A DNA stretch of 52,690 bases. Origin: Oscillospiraceae bacterium. Lineage in GTDB: Bacteria; Bacillota; Clostridia; Oscillospirales; CAG-272. The notes beneath the pieces are model-generated. The model saw only the letters and a list, made by a program, of their open reading frames with translations, searched no databases and was not told where the DNA came from. A program made the position numbers and the translations under genes. Below are positions 33,608-41,667 of this stretch, piece after piece; position 1 is the first letter of the stretch, and each line of letters opens with the position of its first letter. The stretch lies in contig SVRT01000015.1 of the NCBI GenBank assembly GCA_015064685.1, positions 1 through 52,690 on the forward strand. The letters run 5' to 3'.

Positions 33608-35860
33608 ATGATAAAGCTCCACAGTGGCGGCGTGTTCTACGAGAACGGAAAGATCAGCGAAAGCTCAAGCGTTCCGTGTGACGTCGCGCGTAAAAATACG
33701 ATCGCCGCGCAGATCCTTGCCGCGCACAACACATCCGGCAATGATAGCGCGCTTAAGATAAAATTCGATGCTATGGTATCACACGATATAACCTACGTAG
33801 GCATTATTCAGACCGCGAGAGTGGGCGGGCTTGAACAGTTCCCCATTCCCTACGCGCTCACCAACTGCCACAACTCGCTGTGCGCGGTTGGCGGCACGAT
33901 AAACGAGGACGACCACGTTTTCGGTCTCTCCGCAGCAAAAAAGCACGGAGGAATCTACGTTCCCGCAAATCAGTCTGTCATCCACTCCTACGCTCGCGAG
34001 GAGCTTGCAGGATGCGGAAAGATGATACTTGGATCCGACTCGCACACGCGCTACGGAGCGCTTGGCACTATGGGTGTCGGCGAGGGCGGCCCCGAGCTTG
34101 TAAAGCAGCTTTTAAAGGACACCTATGACATAAAGGCTCCCGAGGTCGTGCTTGTTCATCTTATCGGCACGCCTAAGAGAGGAATCGGTCCTCACGACGT
34201 AGCTCTGGCTCTTGTTGGCGCGACCTTCAAGGACGGATTTGTCAAGAACAAGGTGCTTGAGTTCGTCGGAGAGGGTGTGAAGAATCTCCCCATCGACTTT
34301 CGAAACGGCATCGACGTAATGACGACAGAGACCACCTGTCTCTCCTCCATTTGGGAAACAGATGAGGTCGTTAAGAAGCACTACGAAACGCATCAGAGAC
34401 CCGAGGAGTACAAGAAGCTAAGTCCCCGTGGCGTGGCATATTACGACTCGATGATCGAGATTGATCTGTCAAAAATGGAGTCGATGATCGCCCTTCCCTT
34501 CCACCCCTCGAACGTATACACGATAAAGGAATTCGTCACAAACGCGAAGGAGATACTCGCATCCGTCGAACAGGAGGCAAGGAAGAAATTCCCGAAATGC
34601 TCGCTCGATCTCGTATCAAAGGTTCAGCCCGACGGAAGCGTGCTTGCAGATCAGGGTATAATCGCAGGCTGTGCGGGCGGTATGTTTGACAGCATCGTTG
34701 AGGCAAACGAGATACTCAAGAGCGGAAACGTTGGAAACAGTTATTTTTCACTCTCGGTCTACCCGACGAGTATTCCCGTCTCCCTCGCTCTCACAAGACA
34801 CGGTGTTTCAGCGGATCTTCTCGCAAACGGCGCGCTTATCAAGCCCTCCTTCTGCGGTCCCTGCTTCGGCGCAGGTGACGTTCCCGCAAACAACGGTCTC
34901 TCGCTCCGCCACACGACGAGAAACTTCCCCAACCGCGAGGGCTCAAAGCCCGGTGAGGGACAGGTCTCGGGTGTCGCGCTCATGGACGCGAGAAGCATCG
35001 CCGCAACCGCGGCAAACGGCGGTAAGATCACTCCCGCTACCGAAATAGACTACGATTACACCCCCATCGAGTACGAATTTGACAAATCCGTATACGAAAA
35101 GAGGATATATTACGGATACGGCAAGCCTCAGCCCGAAACAGAGCTTATTTTGGGTCCCAATATCACAAGCTGGCCCGATCAGTACGAGCTTTCGGACAAC
35201 CTTCTCGTTGAGCTTACGGCGGTCATCCACGACCCCGTAACCACCACAGACGAGCTTATCCCCTCGGGTGAGACGAGCTCGCTTCGCTCAAATCCGATCA
35301 GACTCTCCGAATTCACGCTTTCGCGCCGAGTTCCCGAGTACGTGGGTCTTTCAAAGCTCGTTGCAAAGGACGAGGCGGCAAGACGCGAGGGCAAGCTCCC
35401 CGAAAAGCTGCAAAGCGTGCTTTCAAGGCTCGGAGACGTTGACTCCCTCGCGAAAAAAACACAGTTCGGCTCCTGCGTATTCGCAAATAAGCCGGGCGAC
35501 GGCTCCGCGCGTGAGCAGGCGGCATCCTGCCAGAAGGTGCTTGGCGGATTTGCCAACATCTGCTACGAATTCGCAACCAAGCGTTACCGCTCCAACTGTA
35601 TCAACTGGGGAATCCTTCCCTTCACACTCGACCCGGAGGTAAAATTCGAGTACGAGGTCGGCGATTGCGTCTTCGTTGAAAACATCAGAGAAACTATTCA
35701 GAGCGGCAAGGAGGAGTTTGACGCAAAGGTCGTCAGAAACAACGGTCAGGTTGAAAAGCTGAAGCTCTACGTCAAGGGACTCACCGCCGAGGAAAAGGAG
35801 ATACTCCTCGCGGGATGTCTTATGAACTACTATAAGATCAAAAATCAGCAAGCAAAATGA
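33608..35860 (+). CDS. Aconitate hydratase (aconitase-family, YbhJ-like length)
   Basis: 750 residues. Aconitase isomerizes citrate to isocitrate with a [4Fe-4S] cluster in the cytoplasm. Signatures are LGSDSHTRYGALG (DSHT at 144-147), the cluster cysteines C355 (GCAGGMFDS) and C416/C419 (CGPCFGAGDVPANNG), TTRNFPNREG, and the C-terminal swivel segment RSNCINWGILPF. The length and overall arrangement are closer to the hydratase subgroup that includes E. coli YbhJ than to AcnA or AcnB. Because the next-but-one gene is isocitrate dehydrogenase in the same operon, aconitase activity is the natural reading. ATG follows GGGAGG by 8 nt. Citrate synthase is not in the window. Confidence 0.92.
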   Translation: MIKLHSGGVFYENGKISESSSVPCDVARKNTIAAQILAAHNTSGNDSALKIKFDAMVSHDITYVGIIQTARVGGLEQFPIPYALTNCHNSLCAVGGTINEDDHVFGLSAAKKHGGIYVPANQSVIHSYAREELAGCGKMILGSDSHTRYGALGTMGVGEGGPELVKQLLKDTYDIKAPEVVLVHLIGTPKRGIGPHDVALALVGATFKDGFVKNKVLEFVGEGVKNLPIDFRNGIDVMTTETTCLSSIWETDEVVKKHYETHQRPEEYKKLSPRGVAYYDSMIEIDLSKMESMIALPFHPSNVYTIKEFVTNAKEILASVEQEARKKFPKCSLDLVSKVQPDGSVLADQGIIAGCAGGMFDSIVEANEILKSGNVGNSYFSLSVYPTSIPVSLALTRHGVSADLLANGALIKPSFCGPCFGAGDVPANNGLSLRHTTRNFPNREGSKPGEGQVSGVALMDARSIAATAANGGKITPATEIDYDYTPIEYEFDKSVYEKRIYYGYGKPQPETELILGPNITSWPDQYELSDNLLVELTAVIHDPVTTTDELIPSGETSSLRSNPIRLSEFTLSRRVPEYVGLSKLVAKDEAARREGKLPEKLQSVLSRLGDVDSLAKKTQFGSCVFANKPGDGSAREQAASCQKVLGGFANICYEFATKRYRSNCINWGILPFTLDPEVKFEYEVGDCVFVENIRETIQSGKEEFDAKVVRNNGQVEKLKLYVKGLTAEEKEILLAGCLMNYYKIKNQQAK

Positions 35861-35906
35861 TCGTTAAAACAACTCAGCCTTTAACTTTTGACAAGGAGAT
35901 CAGGTT

Positions 35907-37379
35907 ATGTCACAGCTTACCGAAAAGCTTTTATATTCACTTGTCCCCACACCTAAAAGGATCCGCAAGGGCGAAGGAGATCTCACCATCCCCACTTTCA
36001 TCAACTCCGAATACGAGGATTTTTCGGAATATGTAAATACTTTTTGCGCATCGGTAAATAGGATCTGCGACAAAAAGTTGTTTTCTGTCGGAAAGGGCGG
36101 CGTGATCCTCCGATTTGACGATAGTCTGAACAAAAGCTCCTACACGCTTGATACTCTCGGAGATACTGCCGTTCTCTCAGCATCGGACAGTGAGGGCATC
36201 TTATACGCCATAGCAACGCTCTTTAACATCCTCTCCTTTGAGGGAGGAGAGATCAAGGTATGCCGCGCATATATCGAGGACTATCCCGATAAGGAATACC
36301 GCACGCTTATGATCGACCTCGCGCGTGAATGGAAGCCCGCTTACCTCGTATACAGATATATCGATATCTGCTTTGCGATGAAGATAAAATATCTGCATCT
36401 TCACTTTATGGACGACCAGCTCTATACCCTCCCCTCCCGCGTCTTACCTAAGGTCACGGATAACAGTCCCCACTATACCTTTGAGGATATCGAAGGATTT
36501 CGCGAATACGCAAATGCACGCGGAGTCAATATAATTCCCGAGATCGAGGTCCCGGGACACGCTATACAGCTTATCAAAGCATATCCCGCCCTTATGGGCT
36601 TGCGCATCGAGGGTGATGCAAGTGCCGCCGAGATAATCACCGAGCAGGGGGACAAGGTAAGTACGAACGGTATCCTCTGCGTGGGAAATAAGGATTGTGT
36701 CGATGCTGTTTTGGCACTCATTAACGAGGTCATGGATATGTTCCCCGAATCCGAATACATAAACGTCGGCGGTGACGAGGCAAATATCAACGCGTGGAAC
36801 TATTGCACCGATTGCAAAAAATACATGCAGGAGCATAATCAGGCAAACGTCAAGGAGATGTATTGCGAATTCATAGGAAAAATCACGGGCGCGGTGATCG
36901 CGCGCGGTAAAACTCCCATCGTCTGGGAGGGCTTTCCGAAGGAATACGCTCACCTCGTGCCCAGAGAGACGGTCGTTCTTTCATGGGAAAATTACTACAA
37001 TTATACGGAAGATCTCCTTGAGGAAGGCTTCCGCATAATAAACGCATCCTGGCAACCGCTCTACATAATCCCCGCATACGATCGCGGCTGGAGGTGCAAT
37101 GACATCTACGCATGGGACGTATATAACTGGCAGCATTGGTGGGAAAAATCCCGCGCAACCGTCAATCCCGTCCACGTAGCACCTACGGATCAGGTCATCG
37201 GTGCGCAGATATGCTCTTGGGAATGCACCTACGACCAAGAGATCAATAAGATTTTCGAAAATCTTGCAACACTGTCAGAGCGCACGTGGAATATAAGACG
37301 AGTCCGCAACTACGAGGCATTTGCTAACGGTCTCAGACCCTTTCTCCAAAGGATCGCAAGACTTATTCAGGACAGATAA
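35907..37379 (+). CDS. Cytoplasmic beta-N-acetylhexosaminidase, GH20
   Basis: 490 residues without a signal peptide. GH20 enzymes release terminal beta-linked GlcNAc or GalNAc by substrate-assisted catalysis. Visible are the N-terminal alpha/beta domain (about 1-120), the barrel start YRTLMIDLAREWKP, LHLHFMDDQ at 163-171, IIPEIEVPGHA at 209-219, the catalytic pair D290-E291 in NVGGDEA, and VLSWENYY with a Trp-rich C-terminal half. The gene lies 46 nt after aconitase and 36 nt before isocitrate dehydrogenase with its own AAGGAG site, so a sugar hydrolase is embedded in a citrate-cycle operon. It would process imported N-acetylhexosamine oligosaccharides inside the cell. Confidence 0.92.
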   Translation: MSQLTEKLLYSLVPTPKRIRKGEGDLTIPTFINSEYEDFSEYVNTFCASVNRICDKKLFSVGKGGVILRFDDSLNKSSYTLDTLGDTAVLSASDSEGILYAIATLFNILSFEGGEIKVCRAYIEDYPDKEYRTLMIDLAREWKPAYLVYRYIDICFAMKIKYLHLHFMDDQLYTLPSRVLPKVTDNSPHYTFEDIEGFREYANARGVNIIPEIEVPGHAIQLIKAYPALMGLRIEGDASAAEIITEQGDKVSTNGILCVGNKDCVDAVLALINEVMDMFPESEYINVGGDEANINAWNYCTDCKKYMQEHNQANVKEMYCEFIGKITGAVIARGKTPIVWEGFPKEYAHLVPRETVVLSWENYYNYTEDLLEEGFRIINASWQPLYIIPAYDRGWRCNDIYAWDVYNWQHWWEKSRATVNPVHVAPTDQVIGAQICSWECTYDQEINKIFENLATLSERTWNIRRVRNYEAFANGLRPFLQRIARLIQDR

Positions 37380-37415
37380 CAATAACTAATCCCCCCAAAA
37401 AGGAGAACAGAAAAA

Positions 37416-38630
37416 ATGCAGAAAATAAAGATGACGACCCCCCTCGTCGAGATGGACGGCGACGAGATGACCAGAATAATCTGGAAAATGATAAAGGACG
37501 AGCTTCTTCTCCCCTTCGTCGACCTTAACACCGAGTACTACGATCTCGGTCTCCCCGAGAGAGAAAAGACAAAGGACAAGGTCACATTTGACTCGGCATA
37601 CGCTACTCAGAAGTACGGTGTTGCGGTAAAGTGCGCGACCATCACACCCAATAAGCAGAGAGTCGAGGAGTATAACCTCAGCGAGATGTGGAAATCCCCC
37701 AACGGCACCATCCGCGCAATACTTGACGGAACGGTTTTCCGCGCTCCCATCATCATCGACTCAATAAAGCCAGTAGTCCGCAATTGGAAGAAGCCTATCA
37801 CCATCGCGCGTCACGCGTACGGAGACATCTATAAGTCGACAGAGTACCGCGTTCCCTCGGCGGGCGTGGCAACTCTCTCCTTTGAGGGCAAGGACGGAAC
37901 AAAATTCTCGCAGACGATATACGACTTTGAGTGCGCGGGTGTGCTTCAGGGTCAGTACAATAAGGACTCCTCCATTATCTCCTTCGCTCACTCCTGCTTC
38001 AAGTACGCGATAGACACAAAGCAGGATCTTTGGTTCTCAACGAAGGATACTATCTCCAAGCAGTACGACCAGACCTTTAAGCTCATTTTCGAGGATATCT
38101 ATAATAACGAATACAAGGCAAAATTCGAGGAGCTTGGCATCACATATTTCTACACTCTCATCGACGACGCGGTCGCTCGCGTTATTCGAAGCGAGGGCGG
38201 ATATATATGGGCTTGCAAGAACTACGACGGCGACGTTATGTCGGATATGGTCTCGACCGCGTTCGGTTCGCTCGCTATGATGACGAGCGTGCTCGTTTCC
38301 CCCGACGGAAAATACGAGTACGAGGCGGCTCACGGCACAGTTACACGTCACTATTACCGCTACTTAAAGGGCGAAAACACCTCGACAAACCCGATGGCTA
38401 CCATCTATGCGTGGTCGGGCGCACTCCGCAAGCGCGGAGAGCTTGACGGTCTTTGCGATCTCGTCGCGTTCGCGGATAAGCTCGAGGAGGCTTGCATCGA
38501 TACCCTCAACGACGGCATAATGACAAAGGACCTCACAGGTCTTGTCGACGATGGCGTCAAGGTCACCGCTGTCAATACCCTTGAATTCATCAAGGCGATA
38601 AGAGAAAGACTTGAGAAAAAATTGGCATAA
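37416..38630 (+). CDS. icd: NADP-dependent isocitrate dehydrogenase
   Basis: 404 residues, matching the homodimeric subfamily that includes mitochondrial and cytosolic eukaryotic enzymes rather than the E. coli type. It oxidizes and decarboxylates isocitrate to 2-oxoglutarate with NADP. Landmarks: [19 protein letters not shown] at the N-terminus, [34 protein letters not shown] (substrate Ser/Asn/Arg), [33 protein letters not shown], and [17 protein letters not shown] (cofactor region). ATG follows AAAAGGAG. It is the last gene of the operon with aconitase and is followed by a terminator. It would supply 2-oxoglutarate for glutamate and NADPH for biosynthesis. Confidence 0.96.
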   Translation: MQKIKMTTPLVEMDGDEMTRIIWKMIKDELLLPFVDLNTEYYDLGLPEREKTKDKVTFDSAYATQKYGVAVKCATITPNKQRVEEYNLSEMWKSPNGTIRAILDGTVFRAPIIIDSIKPVVRNWKKPITIARHAYGDIYKSTEYRVPSAGVATLSFEGKDGTKFSQTIYDFECAGVLQGQYNKDSSIISFAHSCFKYAIDTKQDLWFSTKDTISKQYDQTFKLIFEDIYNNEYKAKFEELGITYFYTLIDDAVARVIRSEGGYIWACKNYDGDVMSDMVSTAFGSLAMMTSVLVSPDGKYEYEAAHGTVTRHYYRYLKGENTSTNPMATIYAWSGALRKRGELDGLCDLVAFADKLEEACIDTLNDGIMTKDLTGLVDDGVKVTAVNTLEFIKAIRERLEKKLA

Positions 38631-38639
38631 AAAGCAAAA

Positions 38640-38670
38640 ACCGTGTTGCATCGCAGCACGGTTTTTTATT
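38640..38670 (+). terminator. Terminator of the aconitase-GH20-icd operon
   Basis: ACCGTGTTGC and GCAGCACGGT pair (10 bp, one G-U) around ATC, followed by TTTTTATT. Confidence 0.85.
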
Positions 38671-38671
38671 G

Positions 38672-38861
38672 TCAAATTTTGATTTATCGGTGAGCCTCCG
38701 GCGGCAAGCTTTTTGGAAAAAAGCTTGGCAAAAACTTTCAATACGCTTCGCACTGTAGGGCGGGGGCTTGCTCCCGCCGTTTCGTTGAATTTAAAAGGTT
38801 TTCACGGCGGGAGCAAGCCCCCGCCCTACATTGTAGATCGTTCGCTAAACCGCAATTTTTC
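38672..38861. repeat. Inverted-repeat element with 27-bp perfect arms
   Basis: The boundary motif TCAAATTTTGATTTATCGGT (38672-38691) is followed by a block GCCTCCGGCGG...GCTTTTTGG...GCAAAAACTT (38694-38737) that recurs at 49915-49957. Then come arms at 38754-38780 and 38804-38830, a 27-bp perfect inverted repeat of GTAGGGCGGGGGCTTGCTCC type around a 23-nt loop. The right side ends in a TAAACCGCAATTT motif. It looks like a non-autonomous mobile or palindromic intergenic element. Confidence 0.75.
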
Positions 38862-38867
38862 ATTCTT

Positions 38868-39206
38868 TCAAATCTTGATTTGTCGAACGGTCTGGATTTT
38901 CTTCACTGCAACAAATTTCCTTACGATTTCGCCTTGCGCCGTAGGGACCGACGGTCTCGCTGCGGCTCGGTCACGCTCGGGGTCTGACAACACACCGTGT
39001 TGTCATTCAGGACCCTCGCGCCGCTACGCTACCCCGGCGGTCCGCAAAGCAAACGATTAGAAACCCCTTACGGCTAAAAAAGAAACAATCGTATCGAAAC
39101 GGACCGCCGAGGACGTCGGTCCCTACGGTTTTAAAATGCCGATTGATTTATAGCCGTGAAAAAATTAGATACCGTTTGAAATATTCAAACTCCCCGCTAA
39201 ACCCCA
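38868..39206. repeat. Second inverted-repeat element with nested hairpins
   Basis: A variant boundary motif TCAAATCTTGATTTGTCG starts at 38868. Outer arms CCGTAGGGACCGACG (38939-38953) and CGTCGGTCCCTACGG (39114-39128) are perfect; inner arms CGGCGGTCCG (39035-39044) and CGGACCGCCG (39100-39109) are perfect; TGACAACAC/GTGTTGTCA forms a third hairpin at 38985-39005. CTAAACCCCAATTTAG (39194-39209) resembles the right-hand motif of the other elements. No gene is present between 38631 and 39215. Confidence 0.7.
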
Positions 39207-39215
39207 ATTTAGCGG

Positions 39216-39803
39216 TTACATTTTGATCAAGATCGCGCGGCAGGGAGAGCCCTCGAGTCCGCCCAGATTCAGGGGGGCGGCTGAGAGCAGGTATTTTCCT
39301 TCTTCGATCCCGTCAAGTCTTATTCCCTCGAGCAGGACTATTTCGCGCTCTAGCAATATTTCGTGCGTGCGCGCAGGTGCGTCCTCGGGACCTACCGTTT
39401 GACTTTCGTTGCCGATCAGCTTTATTTTACTCTTGGCGAAGACATTTGCCGCATCCTCTGTGACGGTTGCTTTTCCTGCGATAAGTATTCTGTCGGCGGC
39501 ATCGACGTTCGTTGCCTTTTTCATTATATGCTCGGCGTCGGTGGATGTCAGTATTCCTTCGTGTCTTGCGACGAAGCAGAAGCCGACAAAGGCATCGATC
39601 GGCATCTGATCCACTGTTTTGCCGTCAATATAAAAATGAGCCGGGGCATCTATGTGCGTGCCGTTGTGCGAGCACATATAGAACGTTGAAAGATTGCACG
39701 CGTCGCCATCCTTCATTGACATTATTACCGTTGCCTTAGGTGCGGGGTCGCCCGGGAAGACCTTGCAGGACAGGACCTCCTGCGAAATATCGTATACTTT
39801 CAT
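39216..39803 (-). CDS. Cyclase-family metal hydrolase (kynurenine formamidase-like)
   Basis: 195 residues, short for the family (about 200-220). The cyclase/KynB family contains metal-dependent amidases and isatin hydrolase relatives. The signature HNGTHIDAPAHF near residues 46-57, with its His and Asp zinc or manganese ligands, is intact, and LIGNESQTVG plus APLNLGGLEGSPCRAIL at the C-terminus fit. The protein is cytoplasmic. It is followed upstream by the ZIP transporter gene, whose stop lies 23 nt from this start, so both may be one unit with the metal transporter transcribed first. The substrate is unknown; tryptophan catabolism genes are not nearby. Confidence 0.88.
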   Translation of the reverse strand: MKVYDISQEVLSCKVFPGDPAPKATVIMSMKDGDACNLSTFYMCSHNGTHIDAPAHFYIDGKTVDQMPIDAFVGFCFVARHEGILTSTDAEHIMKKATNVDAADRILIAGKATVTEDAANVFAKSKIKLIGNESQTVGPEDAPARTHEILLEREIVLLEGIRLDGIEEGKYLLSAAPLNLGGLEGSPCRAILIKM

Positions 39804-39826
39804 TTTTTGCTCCCTAAATTGATCTA

Positions 39827-40585
39827 TCAGCCGAGGAAGAAGTCCACGGCGAGCATTACGACAAAGCCTGCAAGCAACGACCAGGTTGCTCCAACCGCTC
39901 CGTCGTGATGGGTCTCGGGGATCATTTCATCGCTTATAACGTAAAGCATTGTGCCGCCGGCAAACGCAAGCGCAAATGGCAGGACGGCGTTTGATATTGT
40001 AACCGCAAAATAACCTATAAACGTACCAACGACCTCGACAACACCCGTTGCGAGTGCTACGAGAAGCGTACGTCCTCTGCTCATTCCCGACGCGAGCATC
40101 GGCGCGATAATTACCATTCCCTCGGGGATGTTCTGGAGCGCGATTCCTCCTGCGACTGTGAGCGCCTGAGTTACATCTCCCGTTCCGAAGCTTACGCCTG
40201 CCGCGATGCCCTCGGGGAGGTTATGTATCGCTATCGCGATAACGAAGAGAAGCACCTTATTGAGTCTTGCTGTTTTGTCGGGATGAGTTTCGGTATCAAC
40301 TCCCGTCATTCTGTGGAGGTGAGGCACGAGCTTGTCGATGAGGCTCAAGCACACCGCTCCCGCAAATATTCCTGCCGCCGTGATGACTATCGGCCATACG
40401 CCCTCTCCGTATTCGAGCGAAGGCAGAATAAGTCCTGCGACCGCCGCCGCGAGCATTATGCCCGCCGCAAAGGACAGGATCATATCGTTTAATTTATGTG
40501 ACGGATTCTTAAAGAAAAAACCTATCAGCGCACCTATGGCGGTCGCTCCGCCAACGCCCAGCGCCGTTAATGCAACTATTCCCAT
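39827..40585 (-). CDS. ZIP-family divalent metal transporter
   Basis: 252 residues with about eight membrane helices. ZIP carriers bring zinc, iron or manganese into the cytoplasm. The conserved metal-site helices are clear: AIHNLPEGIAAGVSFG and ALQNIPEGMVIIAP, with the HNxPEG and QNxPEG motifs. A histidine-containing loop (LVPHLHRMTG) lies between helices. ATG follows AAGGAGA. A promoter (TTGCTA-17-TATAAT) lies 33 bp upstream. The downstream cyclase-family hydrolase is metal dependent, which fits cotranscription. Confidence 0.95.
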   Translation of the reverse strand: MGIVALTALGVGGATAIGALIGFFFKNPSHKLNDMILSFAAGIMLAAAVAGLILPSLEYGEGVWPIVITAAGIFAGAVCLSLIDKLVPHLHRMTGVDTETHPDKTARLNKVLLFVIAIAIHNLPEGIAAGVSFGTGDVTQALTVAGGIALQNIPEGMVIIAPMLASGMSRGRTLLVALATGVVEVVGTFIGYFAVTISNAVLPFALAFAGGTMLYVISDEMIPETHHDGAVGATWSLLAGFVVMLAVDFFLG

Positions 40586-40617
40586 TTTGGTCTCCTTGTG
40601 TGTATTCGTGTGTCTAT

Positions 40618-40646
40618 ATTATAGCACGGTTGCAACAATTTAGCAA
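40618..40646 (-). promoter_or_regulatory. Promoter of the ZIP transporter operon
   Basis: Minus-strand TTGCTA (40646-40641) and TATAAT (40623-40618), spacer 17 bp. Confidence 0.7.
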
Positions 40647-40671
40647 TAGGAAATATTATTTGTTTTGAAAT

Positions 40672-40915
40672 TCAAATTTTGATTTATCGGTGCGTTCGAA
40701 CAATCCCTCAGTCTCGCATTCGCTCGACAGCTCCCTTTACACAAGGGAGCTTCACCTCAAAGGTTGAGAACGAGGCTGTAGTGAGTTTCACTTTATCCGT
40801 AAATGATTTCACGGCTACAAAGCGCACAAACGTCCACCAACAAAGCTCCCTTGTGTAAAGGGAGCTGTCGCCATAGGCGACTGAGGGATTGTCTCCTCGT
40901 TAAATTGCAATTTGG
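40672..40915. repeat. Inverted-repeat element (CAATCCCTCAGTC family)
   Basis: After boundary motif TCAAATTTTGATTTATCGGT (40672-40691), outer arms ACAATCCCTCAGTC (40700-40713) and GACTGAGGGATTGT (40879-40892) are perfect. A second pair of 27-nt arms (40726-40752 and 40843-40869), containing GACAGCTCCCTTTACACAAG and its complement, is also perfect. The right side has TTAAATTGCAATTTGGC. I recall ends of this type as very common in gut Clostridia. It carries no gene and sits between the ZIP promoter and a predicted non-coding RNA. Confidence 0.8.
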
Positions 40916-40962
40916 CAAAAAGAAAAAACGGCTTATACCGCTTTGGTGTGGAGATATTTATG

Positions 40963-41028
40963 AAAAAAACAGAAATGACCCTTGATCGAAAGCGCTCATG
41001 ACTCGCATCCCGACCAAGGGTCATTTCT
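40963..41028 (-). terminator. Terminator of a minus-strand transcript without an ordinary gene
   Basis: AGAAATGACCCTTG and CAAGGGTCATTTCT are a perfect 14-bp inverted repeat around a 30-nt loop; on the minus strand GTTTTTTT follows. On the plus strand there is no T-run. Confidence 0.75.
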
Positions 41029-41474
41029 GATCGTTCTTGATATCTAACATCTTTTGTTATCCTCTCTTTCTATTATCTACCGTTTGCTCCCGCATCAATA
41101 CAACGCCTAAAACACATACCTTCTTACTACATTACTCAACCGTGAGCTACGTTCTGTTTTCCCTGTATCTCTTTGCTGCAAATGGCGAAAAATTTTTGGC
41201 TTTTAAGAACTCTGTCCGAACAAATAAATAAACACGTTTTTTTGGTTAACCAATTGCTTTTGTTTAAATATATATAATGCGTAACACCGCCGTGTATTTT
41301 TGTTCGTTTGTCTGTTTGTTATTACTTCTTCTTACTTCTTCGTCTCACACCGTGTTCGGAGCGTGTTCCCCTAAAGCCTCAGGTTAGGTTTTCATTGGTT
41401 TGTACCTTCCTTTTTTAAAGATCAGAATCGTGCGGTTTGTTTATACTTCCATCGGACCGTACCTTCCTTTCTTG
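40963..41474 (-). ncRNA. Predicted ~510-nt RNA with three mini-ORFs
   Basis: The unit runs from a good promoter (41481-41509) to a strong terminator, but no normal gene fits between. Three tiny frames have ribosome sites: MEV (41452-41441, after AAGGAAGG), MKT (41395-41384, after AAAGGAAGG) and MLDIKNDQK (41050-41021, after AGAGGAT), whose stop lies in the terminator stem. The first two share the leader pattern GGAAGGTAC. A 12-bp palindrome TTGGTTAACCAA is at 41242-41253. It may be a regulatory RNA, a set of minimal leader peptides, or the remnant of an attenuated operon. No known RNA family was recognised. Confidence 0.45.
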
Positions 41475-41480
41475 ACTATA

Positions 41481-41509
41481 TTATAGCACACAAATTGCCC
41501 CTTTGCAAT
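41481..41509 (-). promoter_or_regulatory. Promoter of the minus-strand RNA
   Basis: TTGCAA (41509-41504) and TATAAT (41486-41481) with a 17-bp spacer on the minus strand, divergent from the promoter at 41584-41612. Confidence 0.65.
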
Positions 41510-41583
41510 TGGCAGATTGTAAAAAGTTCACAAGAAATTTTTGTTTATTTCGTAGAAATTGGGCATTGTGCGCAGAAAAGGGG

Positions 41584-41612
41584 TTGACAGTGCTAAAAGA
41601 CTGTGATATAAT
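41584..41612 (+). promoter_or_regulatory. Perfect consensus promoter driving a ~49-nt RNA
   Basis: TTGACA (41584-41589), 17-bp spacer, TATAAT (41607-41612). Both hexamers are perfect, yet the predicted transcript runs straight into a terminator. Confidence 0.8.
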
Positions 41613-41618
41613 AATAGT

Positions 41619-41667
41619 GTTGTGGTGCTCCGAGGGTATCTCTCCCTTGAAGCACCACAGCTTTTTT
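41619..41667 (+). ncRNA. Tiny hairpin RNA that is itself an intrinsic terminator
   Basis: Transcription predicted from about 41619 yields TGTGGTGCT (41621-41629) paired with AGCACCACA (41651-41659), extended by CGAGGG/CCCTTG, with loop TATCTCT and then GCTTTTTT. The RNA would be only about 49 nt and almost entirely double-stranded. It ends at the stop codon of the convergent acyltransferase gene. The T-run is present only on the plus strand, so it is not that gene's terminator. Function unknown: small RNA, transcription roadblock or remnant. Confidence 0.55.

Noticed and set aside
41340-41390. A 5S rRNA-like fragment (GAACACGCTCCGAACACGG on the minus strand)
   Set aside because: Only about a dozen bases match the 5S core; the flanking helices are absent.
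41621-41667. Reading the 41.6-kb hairpin as the terminator of the acyltransferase gene
   Set aside because: On the minus strand no T-run follows the stem; the T-run exists only on the plus strand.
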